64,000 nucleotides of DNA from Thinopyrum elongatum (GCA_011799875.1 CM022300.1:234310807-234374806); one strand, 5' to 3'; numbered from the stretch's first letter, positions 34,851-47,343 are shown. Numbers and translations are program-made. The notes: a model not told the origin generated them from the letters alone.

Positions 34851-36403
34851 TGAAAGTGGAATCATGCCCTTAATCGTATTTTGATGTTGATGACAACATG
34901 CATTTTGGGACTAATCATGTTTATCAAGTAAATCTCAGGATTATATCTCAAGGGCCGTGTGTGGATCATGAATATGGACATATATATTTAAATATCACTC
35001 AAGAGCAGAGATACAAGACAAAGACAAAAGCTTCGGCTCCTTTTTTATTTTCGGTTTGTTCTTGAGTATAGGGATCCCGCACTATTAAGAGGGGATCGTC
35101 GGATTTCGTGAAAGAACTTGCTCAAAACCCACAGAATATCCTCTCTTAGCATCTTTGTTTCATCTCTAATTCTTTCTCTACCTTGTGCACAAAAACTGGT
35201 ATGATTCTAAGCTAGTAGGTTCAGCTATCACCGGACGTTCGAATGTCAACGGACGTCCGACCTCTCACAGCTGACCGGGCATCCGGCTCTCCCCGGGTGT
35301 CCGGTGCATCCTCACAGAATATAAATTAGCGGATGTCCGGTCTCAACGGACGACCGGTCACCGGACGGCCGTTCTTCTCCAGATGTCCGGTACTTCCCCA
35401 ACAGAAGGTTGATTAGCGGATTTCCGACCTCACCGGATGTCTGGTCACCGGACGACCGGCATCTTCCGGACGTCCGCTGGCTATGTGCCTCGTGCCTCTT
35501 CTGTGGCCTAGTAGGCTTTCCAGCGACCGGACGACCGGCGGCCCGGCTGGACGTTCGGTCCAATCTGAGTCACCGGGCGTCCGGTACTCACCGGACGTCC
35601 GACTGCTCCAGTACACTGTGTGGCTCAAACGGTCAGTTTTACACTATTACTATATATAGCCTCCTACCTCTCACAGGATGGGGTTGACCATTCACTTTGA
35701 GCTTTCTAAGAACACATCTCACTCCCTCTGTTGATTCCCTACACCAAATCCTAGATCCCCAAAGGATTTGGGAACATTTGAGAGAAGTTCTCCAATCAAG
35801 TGATAGATCCACTCCTTCCCCTTCTTCTCACCAAAAGAATTCGTGATTTGAGCAAGTTCTTGAACATTTCCCAACGTTCTTATTACTTTTGGATGTTGGA
35901 GACTCCTAGGCGGTAGGAGTCTTTCGGAGAGGAATCTACCACTGTGATTACCCCCGGAAAAGTTTGTGAGGGTTTGGAGACCACCCCAAGGTCTACCACT
36001 AGTGGTTGAGAAACGCCTTCATGGTGTTGTCTCAAAGGTTGAATAGGGTGAGCCTTCGTGGCGTTGGTGTGCCTTCGTGGTAACATCCACCTCTCTAACG
36101 GTGACGTAGCTTCCCTCCAAGGAAGTGAACATCGGCATACATCCTCGTCTCCCGGAGTTGCGGTTATTCCTAACCCTAACTCTCTACTTGTGGTCACTTG
36201 TCTCCTAGCACTTACTTATATCATATTGTGCTTGCTTACTCATACTTGTGTTACTTGTTTATCCTGCTTAGCTCTTAGCATCATACTTGCAATTGTTAGG
36301 CTCACTTTCCTATTCCGCATTATTGCCTAAAATTGCTAAGTAAGAATTAAAATTTGTAATTGTACCTATTCACCCCCCCTCTAGGTCCATCTCGATCCTT
36401 TCA
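34851..36403 (+). repeat. Copia-2 3' LTR
   Basis: The LTR is 1553 bp with the CGGACGTCCG array at about 35230-35610 and TATATATA at 35651-35658. The second ACCGC duplication follows at 36404-36408. Confidence 0.93.
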
Positions 36404-36408
36404 ACCGC

Positions 36409-37607
36409 AGCCACGCCGTTCGACGGTGGTGCGCTTCTGCTAAGGGAAATGCGTCACCGGCGAAGGGGAGGCAACGTCGCCACGGTTCATCGTCCGTTGA
36501 ACACAAGGGGAGCAGAGGAGGGCTTGACCTCGTATCTCTCTCGGTGTCTAAAGAACAAAAAAAAAGATAAGGGAGAAAAGGTGGGGGAATGAGAAAGAGA
36601 AGCAGCCGTAGCGCGATGGCCCAGCGACCTGGACCTTGACCGCCACTGCGAGCGAGATGCACAGAGAAAAGGGGAAAGGGAAGGGGCTCGCGCAGCGCGG
36701 TGCTTTTCATCGCCGTGGCTGGTGGCCGAGCCGTCGGCGGCGGCCGGCGGCGCCCCAACTTGCTAACGCACAGAGGAGCGACGAAGAGAGGCAAGAGAAA
36801 TGGGGGGGGGGGAATGACCTAGGGTTTCCCCGTAGCGGCGCGGTGGGATTGTTTTGTTCCAGCGAAAATCGAGCTAGACCGTTGATCTCATCAGACGGCT
36901 GTGATGGAAAACCTAGCTGGCCATGGAAATTTTGGGCCGAAAGAGGCTGAGGCCAGTAGTAGTGTGGGCGCTGGCGCGCGAGCTGGGCCGAGGCCACAGC
37001 CGCGGGCGGCCCAGGCTGAGTGGAGGCCGGCTGATGCTGTTTTCATTTTGGTTTTTTGTTGTTATTTGTCCAGATTTTGTGCAGATTTCAAATAGTTTTT
37101 CTATGCCAATTTTTCCAACGAAATTTTTTGTTTAGAAAATAGAAAAGTAAACAGAAAAAGTTTCTGAAAATGAAAATATAAAAGTAACTAGAAAAATAAA
37201 AGTTCATGAATTTTATAAAGAAAATAATAAAGTTCATGAATTTTTATTTGGTCAAAGAAAAGTTTCTGTAAAGAATAAAAAGTTCATGAATTTTCTATTC
37301 ATGTTTTTCCGCTGCGTAAATAATTAATAGTGCTCTTTTACAAAGAAAATAAAAGTTTAGATAGAATTAAGTTTTTAAGAGCATGTTAAAGTGATTATTA
37401 AAATGAATATTATTATGTTATTTTTATAACCAACGTTGTTAATAACATGATCATGTTTTATTATTGAAATTAAAGGTGCATTTATTTCTAATATTTTGCC
37501 CAATGGTAATATAGATTTAATTGCATAGATAATTGTATGTTTAATTTGACCAACATTAGATTAATGCATATGATTGTTATAATGATCTCACTTAAATTGT
37601 GATTTCA
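36409..37607 (+). other. Copia-1 leader, second part, possible intron
   Basis: This is the continuation of the Copia-1 leader after Copia-2. The first 180 bp keep the leader ORF open to a TGA at 36590-36592. From about 37040 it is strongly AT-rich, with AGTTCATGAATTT at 37201, 37231 and 37281. It ends TTGTGATTTCAG (to 37607) directly before the gag homology begins, which looks like a plant 3' splice site. No convincing donor could be singled out. Confidence 0.4.
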
Positions 37608-38930
37608 GGAGGCTACCACTTGATGAGTTGCCTAAAAGATGTTCCGACACTCAGAGGTGACAACTACACTGAGTGGAGGAAGAAAGTAGACCTGGCATTT
37701 GTCTATGCTGAGGTGGACTGGATTATGGATGAACCATAGCCGGTCAGACCTACAGAGCCAGTCAGAGAGGCCACTGATGATGATGATGCATGGGAGAAAA
37801 AGAAAAAAGATCATGCTCCAGTGGAGATGTTATATTCCATCGAAAACCAAAAGTGGGTTAATGCAAACAAAAAGTGCATGGCATTTATAAAGAATACAAT
37901 TGAGAACGCCATTGTGGGCTCAATTGCAGAGTGCACTTCCGTAGGGGAGTTGCTTACAAAGATAAAGAGCCAGTTCACTGGTTCTTCAAAGACATATGAC
38001 ACCCAATTGATAAAGCAACTGGCGACAGAGAACTACACTGGCGGTGGTCATGGAATAAGAGAGCACATCCTCAGGATGAGCAACATGGCAGCAAAGCTCA
38101 AGCCCATGGATGCAGATCTGGAGATCAAACCAGCGCTCTTGGTCCACTTGGTCATGGCTTCGCTGCCAAAGGAGTTTGAAACTTTTGTTGTAAACTACAA
38201 TATGTCACCTGGAACATGGGACATTGAAAAGACAATAGCAATGTGTGTCCAAGAAGAGGACATACTCAAAGCCTCACATGGTGGTTCACTCAACTATGTG
38301 AAGGATAACAAGAAAAAGAGTTACAATCAAAATAGCAAAGGTTCTCCTTCTAAGCCATATGGAAAATCTCAACATCATCATCAGCAAAAGTCTTTCCCAG
38401 TGGACAAAGACACATGTCTCCATTGTAAGAAGACTGGGCACTATAAGAAAGATTGCCCTGATTGGTTGAAATCCATAATGGCAAAGAGAGGTAACAACAT
38501 TGTTTCCTTTGTAAATGAATCCTTGTATACACAATTTTTGAAATCTACTTGGTGGATTGACTCAGGAGCAACTGTTCATGTTGCAAATTCGTTACAGGGA
38601 TTCCATTCAATGCGGACTACGCAAAGAAGTGAAAGACGCATTGAAGTGGCAAACGGAGTTGAAGCAGAAGTTGCAGCTATCGGCGACATCTCCTTGGAGT
38701 TAGCTGATGGATTCAAGCTTCTGCTTAGAGATGTTTTATATGTTCCATCATGTCATAAAAACTTGATTAGTGTTTCATGTTTGGACAATGATAATTATGA
38801 ATGTTATTTTGGACATGGCAAGTGTGCCATATGGTTTAATAATGCTTATGTGGGTGATGCTTTACTACACGATGAGCTTTATTTATTATCACTATGTGAA
38901 AAAGTGCATTCTGTGTGTAATGTGAATTAG
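37608..38930 (+). pseudogene. gag: Copia-1 gag and protease
   Basis: Gag homology starts near LKDVPTLRGDNYTEW. A TAG at 37737-37739 interrupts it early. It continues through a copia Gag domain, a CCHC knuckle (CLHCKKTGHYKKDC, about 38416-38457), the protease (WWIDSGATVHVANS, about 38550) and the segment before integrase. A second TAG at 38928-38930 ends this section, but the same frame goes on into integrase. Confidence 0.88.
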
Positions 38931-41143
38931 CATGTCGCATCAAACAAAGAACAAAACAAAAGAAATAGAACTCATGACTCATCAAAGTTATGGCACTGTC
39001 GCTTGGGCGATGTTTCCAGGGGGAGAATAGAAAGATTAGTCAAAAGTGAAATTCTTCCTCTGTTAGAGTTCTTAGACTTAGAACAATGCATAGATTGCAT
39101 TAAAGGAAAGTATATAAAACAAATCAAAAAGGGTGCAATCCATAGCACAGGCACACTAGAAATCATTCACACTGACATTTGTGGACCATTTCCGGTGAAA
39201 AGTGTGGATGGATATGACTTGTTCATAACATTCACAGATGACTACTCTCGCTATGGATATATTTATCCAATCAAAGAAAGATCTGAAGCGTTGGATAAAT
39301 TTAAGATATTAAAAGCTGAAGTTGAAAATCAGCATGATAAAAGAATAAAGATAGTAAGATCCGACCGTTGGGGAGAGTACTACAGTCGGCCCACTCCATA
39401 TGGCCAAGTCCCTGGACCTTTTGCAAAGTTCTTGCAGGAGACTGGCATACTAGCCCAGTATTCAATGCCGGGCGAGCCTCGGCAAAATGGAGTAGCTGAA
39501 AGGCGTAACCGTACACTTATGGATATGGTGCGTAGCATGATGAGTTACTCCACCTTGCCATTGGGATTATGGATGGAGGCGCTTAAAACCGCCATTCACA
39601 TTCTCAATAGAGTACCAAGCAAGTCGGTGCCCAAAACACCATATGAGCTGTGGACAGGAAGAGTGCCCTCCCTACAACACTTCAGGGTGTGGGGGTTCCC
39701 TGCTGAGGCCAAAATGTTTAATCCAAACATTGCAAAGTTAGATCCCAAAACAGTGAGTTGCCACTTCATTAGCTATCCAGACAGATCAAAGGGTTTTCAT
39801 TTCTACTGCCCAGACAGATATACAAAGTTTGTAGAAACAAGACATGCAGTCTTCTTAGAGGACGAAATGATGAGGGGGAGCTTGGTAGCTCGGCAAATTG
39901 ATCTTGAGGAGAAGAGGGCGCATGCACCTAATCCGATGATTTAGGAGCCATTTTTCTCACTACCAGTTGCAACTCCACACATGACAACTATGGGGGTAGA
40001 CCCGGAACCTGTCCATTAGGAGCCGAGTGAACCCGTTGTTGAGCATGAAAGGGAGGTGCAGCAGCAAATTTTAGAAGAAGTGCCAGAAGTTGAGGCACAG
40101 AATGTGCCAGAAACTGAGGCCTTTAGAAGGTCTACAAGACCAAGAAAGTCAGCTATTTCTACTGACTTTAAAGTTTATAACACAGAAATAGTTCATACAG
40201 AAAAAGATCCCACCTCATATGAAGAAGCCATTAGAAGCCCTAACTCATCAAAATGGCTAGAGGCAATGGAAGATGAAATGAAATCGATGAGTTCCAAAGA
40301 TGTTTGGGACTTAGAGGAAATTCCTAAAGGAGCCAAAATAGTAGGCTGCAAATGGGTCTACAAAACTAAGTATGACTCTAAAGGGAATGTAGAAAAGTAT
40401 AAAGCCCGACTTGTGGCAAAAGGATTTACACAAAGAGAAGGGATAGACTACAATGAGACTTTTTCCCCAGTCTCATGTAAGGACTCCTTCAGAATCATAA
40501 TGGCATTAGTTGCACATTTTGATTTAGAGTTACATCAAATGGATGTTAAGACGGCATTTCTGAATGGTGATTTAAAAGAAAAGGTCTACATGAAACAACC
40601 CAAGGGTTTTATCATGGAAGGCAAGGAAAATATGGGATGCCGCCTGAAGAAATCTATTTATGGACTAAGGCAAGCCTCTAGACAGTGGCATCTAAAGTTT
40701 AATCAAACGATTAAAAGTTTTGGATTTAAAGAAAATATTGAGGATAACTACATTTATGCAAGGTTTAAAAATGGGAAATATATTTTCCTAATCTTGTATG
40801 TCGATGATATCCTGCTTGCTAGCAGTGATGTTAGTCTACTACAAGAAACAAAGAAGTTCTTATCCTCAAATTTTGACATAACAGATCTTGGTGAAGCATC
40901 ATATGTTTTGGGCATAGAAATTCACCGAGATAGGAACAATGGAGTCTTAGGACTATCGCAGAAAGCATATTTAGAAAAGGTTCTTCAAAAGTATAATATG
41001 CATGTGAGTAAAGCCACACATGCTCCTATAGTCAAGGGCGATAGTTTTGGGAAATTCCAATGTCCCAAGAACCAGTACGAGATCGATCAAATGAAAGGAG
41101 TACCATATGCTTCGGCTGTTGGAAGCTTACAGTATGCACAAGT
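38931..41143 (+). pseudogene. pol: Copia-1 pol: integrase and RT, up to the Gypsy-2 insertion
   Basis: Integrase core motifs are [19 protein letters not shown] and [10 protein letters not shown]; the second motif has Trp where RGGEY is usual. TAG codons at 39942-39944 and 40017-40019 interrupt the linker. RT is open from 40056 with KARLVAKGFTQREG, MDVKTAFLNGD and YVDDIL. The frame is cut at the CAAGT duplication (41139-41143) by Gypsy-2 and resumes in register at 55007. Confidence 0.92.
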
Positions 41144-42117
41144 TGTCGGGGACGAATCCGCGATCACCTATGGGACCCAGAGAAGGACCCCTTTACGTTC
41201 GGCAGGGAGAGACGGACGCGCGAAGAGCAAATCTAGCGAAGAACACGACAGTGCACGAGAGAGATTTACCCAGGTTCGGGCCGCACGGATGCGTAAAACC
41301 CTACTCCTGCTTTTTGGTTTATTATCTGTATGATTGTTCTAGCTCCAGGAGCGCTACAGTACCGAGTAGCTGCGTACAATACTGGAGTTCTCCCTTTTCC
41401 AGTTCCTCCCCTTTCACGTTGCCTATGGGCCTCCTTTTATACGCACAAAGGGGTCTCCAACAGGTGGCAAACAGTAAAGGTAGAGGTGGAAAGTTGCTAC
41501 AGTAAGGCCACTATTACCAGGATGACATGTCCTACCTACCACTGACGGCAGGGGACAAGGGCATTAAATGCCCATGCCTTTGCTGTCCAGATACATGTAC
41601 CCGGACGTCGTGGACGTGGGAAAAGCCTATCCCACCTGCTGCTGCACCGCTATCTACAGTGCACCGCCGTCTACACAGTGCCCTGCCATGCACGCTTGGA
41701 AGGACCCAGAGCGCCACGCTGGCAGAGGCACCGGAGCAGCACAGTAGCACAGTGGTACAGTAATGCTTGCCGCGGCAAGACCTTGCCGCACCTGACAGCT
41801 TGGCGCAACCCATAGTTTGCCGTGCAAGGTAACTTGCCGGGGCAAGTACCTTGCCGCAGCCGCTATCTTGCCGCAGCCAATGACTTGCCGGGGCAAGTAC
41901 CTTGCTTCAGCAATGCCCAGGCTGGGCCTCAGCTGTCCCTCCCGGCAAGCTCTTCTTGCCGGGGCCTTAACTCTTGCTTTGTATACTTTGTCCTTAAATG
42001 GCTTAATAATCTTGAGCTTCTCTCTGGCCGTCCTCCCGCAAGCCTGGCCGCGGGATGCTACTACTGCCCGTGCACAAGTACGGGGTACTAGGGTACCCCT
42101 ATTCTAGTACACCGACA
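41144..42117 (-). repeat. Gypsy-2 3' LTR
   Basis: The LTR is 974 bp, bounded by TGTCGG and CCGACA. The palindromic CTTGCCGCGGCAAG array at about 41766-41910 is one unit set shorter than in Gypsy-1. The frame that runs from Copia-1 RT into this LTR is a read-through artefact. Confidence 0.95.
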
Positions 42118-42131
42118 GGAGCCCCCGGGCC
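42118..42131 (-). other. Gypsy-2 polypurine tract
   Basis: GGCCCGGGGGCTCC on the minus strand abuts the 3' LTR and is identical to the Gypsy-3 tract. Confidence 0.7.
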
Positions 42132-42488
42132 TGGGCCACATACGGTGCCGGGCGTTGTTGGGCTAGGCCCAAACAGTGCACGGGCACGCGTGGCTGGGAT
42201 AAGCCGAAACGTCTCTATGCTGTTTAATTGCACGCTCTCCCATGCATCGCGCGTTGAATGCGGAGCGTGGGAAGCGTGCGCAGTTATCTCGAATGACGAA
42301 GGGGCGGATGGTTCCGCATCTTTCCCCATAAAAGGAGGGACCTGCAGAAGCATTCACACACCCCTCTCACCATTCTCGATCTCCAAATCTCCGCCTTCTT
42401 CTTCCTCCGCTCCAAAACAAAGCGGTTTCCCAATCCTCCGCCACCGCGCGCGTCCGCATCTCCCTCGGTCCTCAGCTCCGCCTTCGCC
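42132..42488 (+). promoter_or_regulatory. Putative promoter and 5' UTR of the Gypsy-2 antisense gene
   Basis: CCCCATAAAAGG at about 42325-42336 lies roughly 155 bp before the ATG, in the same relative position as in Gypsy-3. A pyrimidine-rich leader follows. The promoter lies outside the LTR, so the gene could be transcribed separately from the element. Confidence 0.55.
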
Positions 42489-45400
42489 ATGCCTCCCAAA
42501 GGAGAAAAGGGGAAGACGGGGAAGTCCTCAAGGACGGAGACCCAGGCGTAGATGAAGAGGCAGAAGTACGCGCTCTTCGCTCCGACGCTCACGGGGGCGG
42601 ATCTGAAGGCCAAGTTCCAAGGCATGTGGGCCGCGAGGACCAAGGTGCATCCGGCCACCCGCGTTCGCCCAGCCACCGACAAGAGCGAAGTGAGCAAGTT
42701 CCCCTTCTTCGCTTGCTACTTTTGGTGCGGGCTCTGCCCACCGTACTCGGATTTCTTCAGCGACGTCATGTACACCTTCAACCTCCGGCTGCTGGATCTC
42801 ACACCGAATGCCGTATCTACCATGGCAGTATTTGCGCATCTGTGCGAGAACTTCGTCGGCGTCGCACCCAACACCGCGCTGTTCAGGCATTACTTCACTC
42901 CCCGTGCTGAAAAGGGGGAGCCTCTCACTGTTGGCATCTCGTTCGTTTCAAGATTGGGCGCCAAGGAGCATTATCTGAAGGGGGATCTCCGCCCAAGATG
43001 GGGAGAAATCCGGTCTGAATGGTGTTGGATCATTGACGACGAGCCGCCACCATACTGTGAGCTTCGCAAGACCCCAGCAGCGCGTGGCACAGACTGGAGC
43101 GATCTGGATCCCCAGGACAAAAAGCTGGAGATTGCCGCTACCAGGATCATACGGCTCAGGGAGGCCGGGCTCACCATAGGGATGGTTGGCGCAGACTTCC
43201 TCCGCCGCCGCATTGCTCCTCTGCAGCAGAGAGGAAGGCCGGCCTCTGATTGTAAGAACCCAGCCGATATCATGCGGCTGCGCCCTGGACTGATCAACAA
43301 CTTCACAGTTCTGCAGCACGACTTTTTCATGCGAGAACTATTCAAGCAAGAGACAGATCCAGAAAAGCGCGACAAGGCGTTCACGCTGCCGAAGCACATC
43401 GTGCCCCTTTGCAACAACTCCGCATTGAGTGCAATCATCGCTATGATGCCGCTCTGCAATGCGCACAGCGTTGAAGCAACTTGGGACGTGCCGCTCGAAG
43501 AAGACGTGCGGCGATTCTTTGACTCCACGGTCGAAAAGCAGGTCCGGGTGGAAGAGTGGCTCGTCCGCAACACCACTGAGCAAGAAATAGAATTCATTGC
43601 TCGAAGAGTGGAGGAGGACAGGCTCGCCAGGGAAGCTGGCGATTTTGGTTATACTTTGGCGGAGCTCGACGAGGCACAAAAGGAGAGCCTTGCCGAGCAG
43701 GGGATGCTTGCCGGGAAGGGCGAGCTCGCCGCACCCGGCAAGGATGTCGGGCCAAGCCAGCCTGCCGATGAGTCAGGCAGCTCGGAGGATGAGGGCTCCT
43801 CTTCCGAGGAGGGCACCGAAAGCCCACCGCAGTCAGAGTCCCCAGCCCCTCTGAGGAGGAAACGCCTTCGCAGGCTTGGCAAAGTGGCTGAGCGGCAAGA
43901 AGTTCAACAACCGCCGGAGCGCCGTTCGACGCGCTCGACCGCGGCAAGGGCTGGTGCTGCGGGAGTGTCTCACGCGGCCCCGGCAACTGGAGCAGGGTCA
44001 TCAAAGACCGCTGCTACTACCCCCGCCAAGCGGCCAAGGAGCCCAGCTCCCCCTCCTCCCCCTCCTCACACGGAGGCGGATTTTGATTTTTCCGCTCTCA
44101 GCGAAGAGGACGACGAGGAAGAGTAAGTTCCCTTGCCGCGACCCTCAATCTTTGTAAGGTTTTGTTTCTGTCCTCACTTGTCGCGCTCCGGCCTTGCTTC
44201 CGCAGGGAGGAAACTTTGGCGGAGAGGACAAGGAAGAGAGCTAAGGTCTCGACGAGCAAGACCGTGGTGGTCGTCGAAGATGAGCCCATGGCAACCACCG
44301 GGAGAGCGTCTGAGACCGTCCCGACCAGCTCGGAGCCCAGCCCTCGTTGCAGCCCCCAGCGCAGCCCCCAGCGTAAGTATTTCAACTACCTTTCGCTGGC
44401 GGTCGCTGAGGAACAAGCATTTTGTTACTGACATCTTTGGGCGTGTAGGAGAGGAGCAGCAAGTGGAGCCATCTGAAGGTGCTCCAGAAGTACCACCCCC
44501 CTCGACCACACCGCCAAGGAGAAGATCTCCGGTAAGGGCTCCCACTAGCGAGCCGAGCCACGAAGAGGAGCCGGCAAGCGCCGAAGTGCCAAGCACCAGC
44601 GCTGGCGACCCCACCCCAATGACAAACGTTGACGGGGGAGGGGAGCCCACCGCTCTTGAGCTCAACACGGGTAAACCCACTTGCTGCAAAACTCTTTCTG
44701 CTTTCTTTCTTTTGTCTTCTTGAATTTCTTCCTGAAGCTCTTTTTGCCTTACTTCTCGGGTTGGCAGAGCCCTCCTCGGTGGAGCCAATGAACATTGACT
44801 CTTCTGCCGAGGAGAACACCACAGGGGCCGTCGACGACGAGGCCGCCAAGGCCGCCGCTGCCAAGGCCGACAAGCTGGCAGCCGACAAGCTTGCCGACGA
44901 AGAAACTGCCAATGCTGCCGAAGAGACCGGCAAGGCCGCCGAGGATAATACCGCCAAGGCGCCCACCGATGAAGCCGCCAAGGCTGCTGAAGCTGAGGCC
45001 GCCCAAAAGGCTGCTGAGGAGGCCGGCGAGGGAGCCGGTGGTCGTACTGATGGCCCTGAGGCCACAGGAGCGCCAGGCGCTACTCCGACCACGGGTCCTT
45101 CAACCACTGGCGAGGCGGCAGCGCCCAACTCGCCTCCGCCAAGCAAATACGTCCGGGTCGGCGAGAACGTCTACGTCAGCCTCCCCTGGATGGTGGGCTC
45201 CAGAGCGCCAACCGAGGAGGATGTTGTGGATGAGGAGATCCTTGCCGCTGCCGGGCTCCAGCTTGTGGATGCGCCAGGCGCCAGCAGTAGCAGCACGTCT
45301 GAAGAGGAGCAACTGCTTCAAAAGCTGCTGAATCTTCATCGCGCCCGACGGGAGAAGCTAGCTTCCAGGGAGGCGCTCATCGAGAAGGCCGAAGCTGACA

Positions 45401-46506
45401 TGTTGAGGTGCGCGGAGATCTTGGCGGATGTCCGCGCGCGATCTCTTAATGCGTTAGAGGCCAAGCGGGCACAGCTGGCCGAAGAACGGCAGGCCCTCCT
45501 CCTGATGAAGCAAGACATTGAACAAAAACAGGAGGAGACCGCCAAGGAGTTGTCTGCTCGGGCCGGTGATCTGAACCAGCGGAAAGTGGACCTTGACGCC
45601 CACGAAGAAGAACTTGCCGAGCGCAAGAGGAAACTTGCCGAAACCCTCCGACAGAAAGACGAGGAGGTGGCAAGACTTGTCGCAGAGCGGACCCAGGGGC
45701 AGGCACAAAAACACCAGAAGGAAATCGAAGCCTTGGCCCAAGAGTACGCCAGCAAGTTGGTGGAGGCCACCAACGCTGTCGCTACTGCAGAAGTGAACAG
45801 GAAGGAAACGGAGGAGAAAGTGGCAAGATTAGAGGCCGCCCTCAAGGCAAACGGTGACAAGCTCTCAACGCTTGAAAGTGAGAGGGCAAAGGTGACCCAC
45901 ACTTTGGCGGAGATGCAAGTTACCATAGCCAAGAAGAACAATCTGCTTGCCGCCGCCAATGACTCCAGAGCAGACCTGAAGCTGAAACTGACCACGCTGA
46001 AGGAGACGCTCGACACCACCAGAAAGCGCGAAGGGCTTCTAATGGCAGAGCTCCAGAAGGAAAAGGGTCTGCTTCAAGGCGCTATTGCAACCCACAAGAA
46101 GTTCAGGGATAACGTGGGGATCTTCACAGACAGGCTTGCCAGCGCAGCCGAGGACATCGACAAGGAGCTGACTGCCATGAAGGTGCCGGACTTCGGGTAC
46201 TCCACCGACAAGAACACGCAAACTAGCGTCAAGCTAGCCGAGTTCTTTGACGGAGTAGTAGAAGCACTCCAACAGCTCCAAGTCAATCACAAGGCTCAAC
46301 TGGCCGACGAGTCACGCAGGCTTTGCCGGGGAGTTCTCCAGAGGTTGTTGGTGAAGATAGCATACAGAAACCCGGGCGTCGACTTCAGCAACATCTTCAA
46401 AAGCTTGCCGAAGGGATACGACCCCGCGCCACTAGAGGCCCTTGTCGCGCCCATCGTGGAGAGGGTGGACCAAATCCAGAGAGTCGAAGGCGAGCACCGC
46501 AATTAG
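42489..46506 (+). CDS. Gypsy-2 antisense gene, four exons
   Basis: Exons are inferred as 42489-44122, 44206-44372, 44449-44670 and 44768-46506. Introns of 83, 76 and 97 bp have GT-AG ends, and the joined exons total 3762 bases, an exact multiple of three. The N-terminal part (CGLCPPYSDFF, LCENFVGVAPNTALFRHYF, FLRRRIAPLQ) matches the Pfam family called putative gypsy type transposon. An acidic Ser/Pro linker follows. Exon 4 encodes an Ala/Glu/Lys-rich stretch, a coiled coil of several hundred residues and a compact end (CRGVLQRLLVKIAYRNPGVD). A TAG at 42549-42551, 20 codons in, is followed at once by an ATG, so the product may start there. Function unknown; it converges on pol. Confidence 0.75.
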
Positions 46507-47343
46507 AGAGCCCATTCTTCTCCCTCCTTGCCGCTGCTAGACATGTTAAAGAACAATCTGTTTAAGCCGCGGCAACTTATCTTGTAATATAACATGCAAT
46601 ATTTTGAAGTTAATGCATGTCATCTCCCTTAAGCAATTTCTTTCTTTGTGTGTACTTGCCCTTCGCTTATAGGAAACTTGCCGGTGCGCGCACCATCGCC
46701 GCGAGCGCTGGGTGCGGGACTCCAGCAGCCTGCTGGCAGTGCCGCTGCCGCCAAGCAACCTTGTCGCTCTCAGTGCGGCCACTTAGGTTGTTGAGCGGAC
46801 TCGAAACAAGGTAAGGGCGCGACCGATTACGCTAAGGTTCCGTTGCGCACAGGTTTTCCATACAAAGAGTAGTATCGTTCAAGGAAAATAACCTTGAAAA
46901 TAAAAAAGAATTTGGTTATTCAAACTTTGGCACTTAGCTTTGTCGCTGATCTCTCCGCGGCAAGGTCTTGTCACTGCTTGCCGCTGCCTTCTACCCGGCA
47001 AGGCAAAGTTTCTTTGAACGACGCCTGGTCCATATCATTATCCCATCCCCCCCGGCAAGCTTGTGCGCGAGGGAAGCTTCTGTCTTTTTGAGAAAAAGAA
47101 AGAAGAGAAAATAAAGATATAGGAGCTTGGCGGCTCGTTAATGCTTACCGGGGAGGCTGTACTGCATAGTATGTCAGATAATCATGCAAAATAAAAGTAA
47201 ACATGAAATCGTCAAAAACTGCGAAATACAAAAGCTTTATTTATGCACAGGGTCTGCGCCTGGCTTTGTACAAAGGATTACATGCAACAGCGGCAAGACT
47301 TGTACAAAAGGTGGTTGCCGGGGAAGGGCCCGGCAACCGCGCC
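46507..47343. other. Gypsy-2 spacer between the convergent genes
   Basis: No coding frame is supported. It should hold the 3' ends of both the antisense transcript and pol. AT-rich TTGTAATATAACATGCAATA near 46583 could serve as a poly-A region. A block near 46700-46735 is conserved with Gypsy-3. Confidence 0.5.

Larger units (their letters stand above)
11249..36403 (+). mobile_element. Copia-2: Sirevirus-type Ty1/copia element, split by Gypsy-3
   Basis: LTRs of 1552 and 1553 bp (11249-12800, 34851-36403) start TGAAAG and end CTTTCA, with a perfect ACCGC duplication at 11244-11248 and 36404-36408. The interior has an unusually long Gag with coiled coil, Pol in copia order, and an extra env-like frame in the sense direction before the 3' LTR. 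It also has several GGGGGAG tracts near the 3' LTR and palindromic repeats in the LTR. These are features described for Sireviruses. LTR divergence is about 3% by eye. Several nonsense and frameshift mutations make it non-autonomous. Confidence 0.93.

Noticed and set aside
40056..41333. Copia RT fused to a novel C-terminal domain
   Set aside because: Residues after 41143 are read-through into the Gypsy-2 LTR; the true continuation is at 55007 beyond the second CAAGT.
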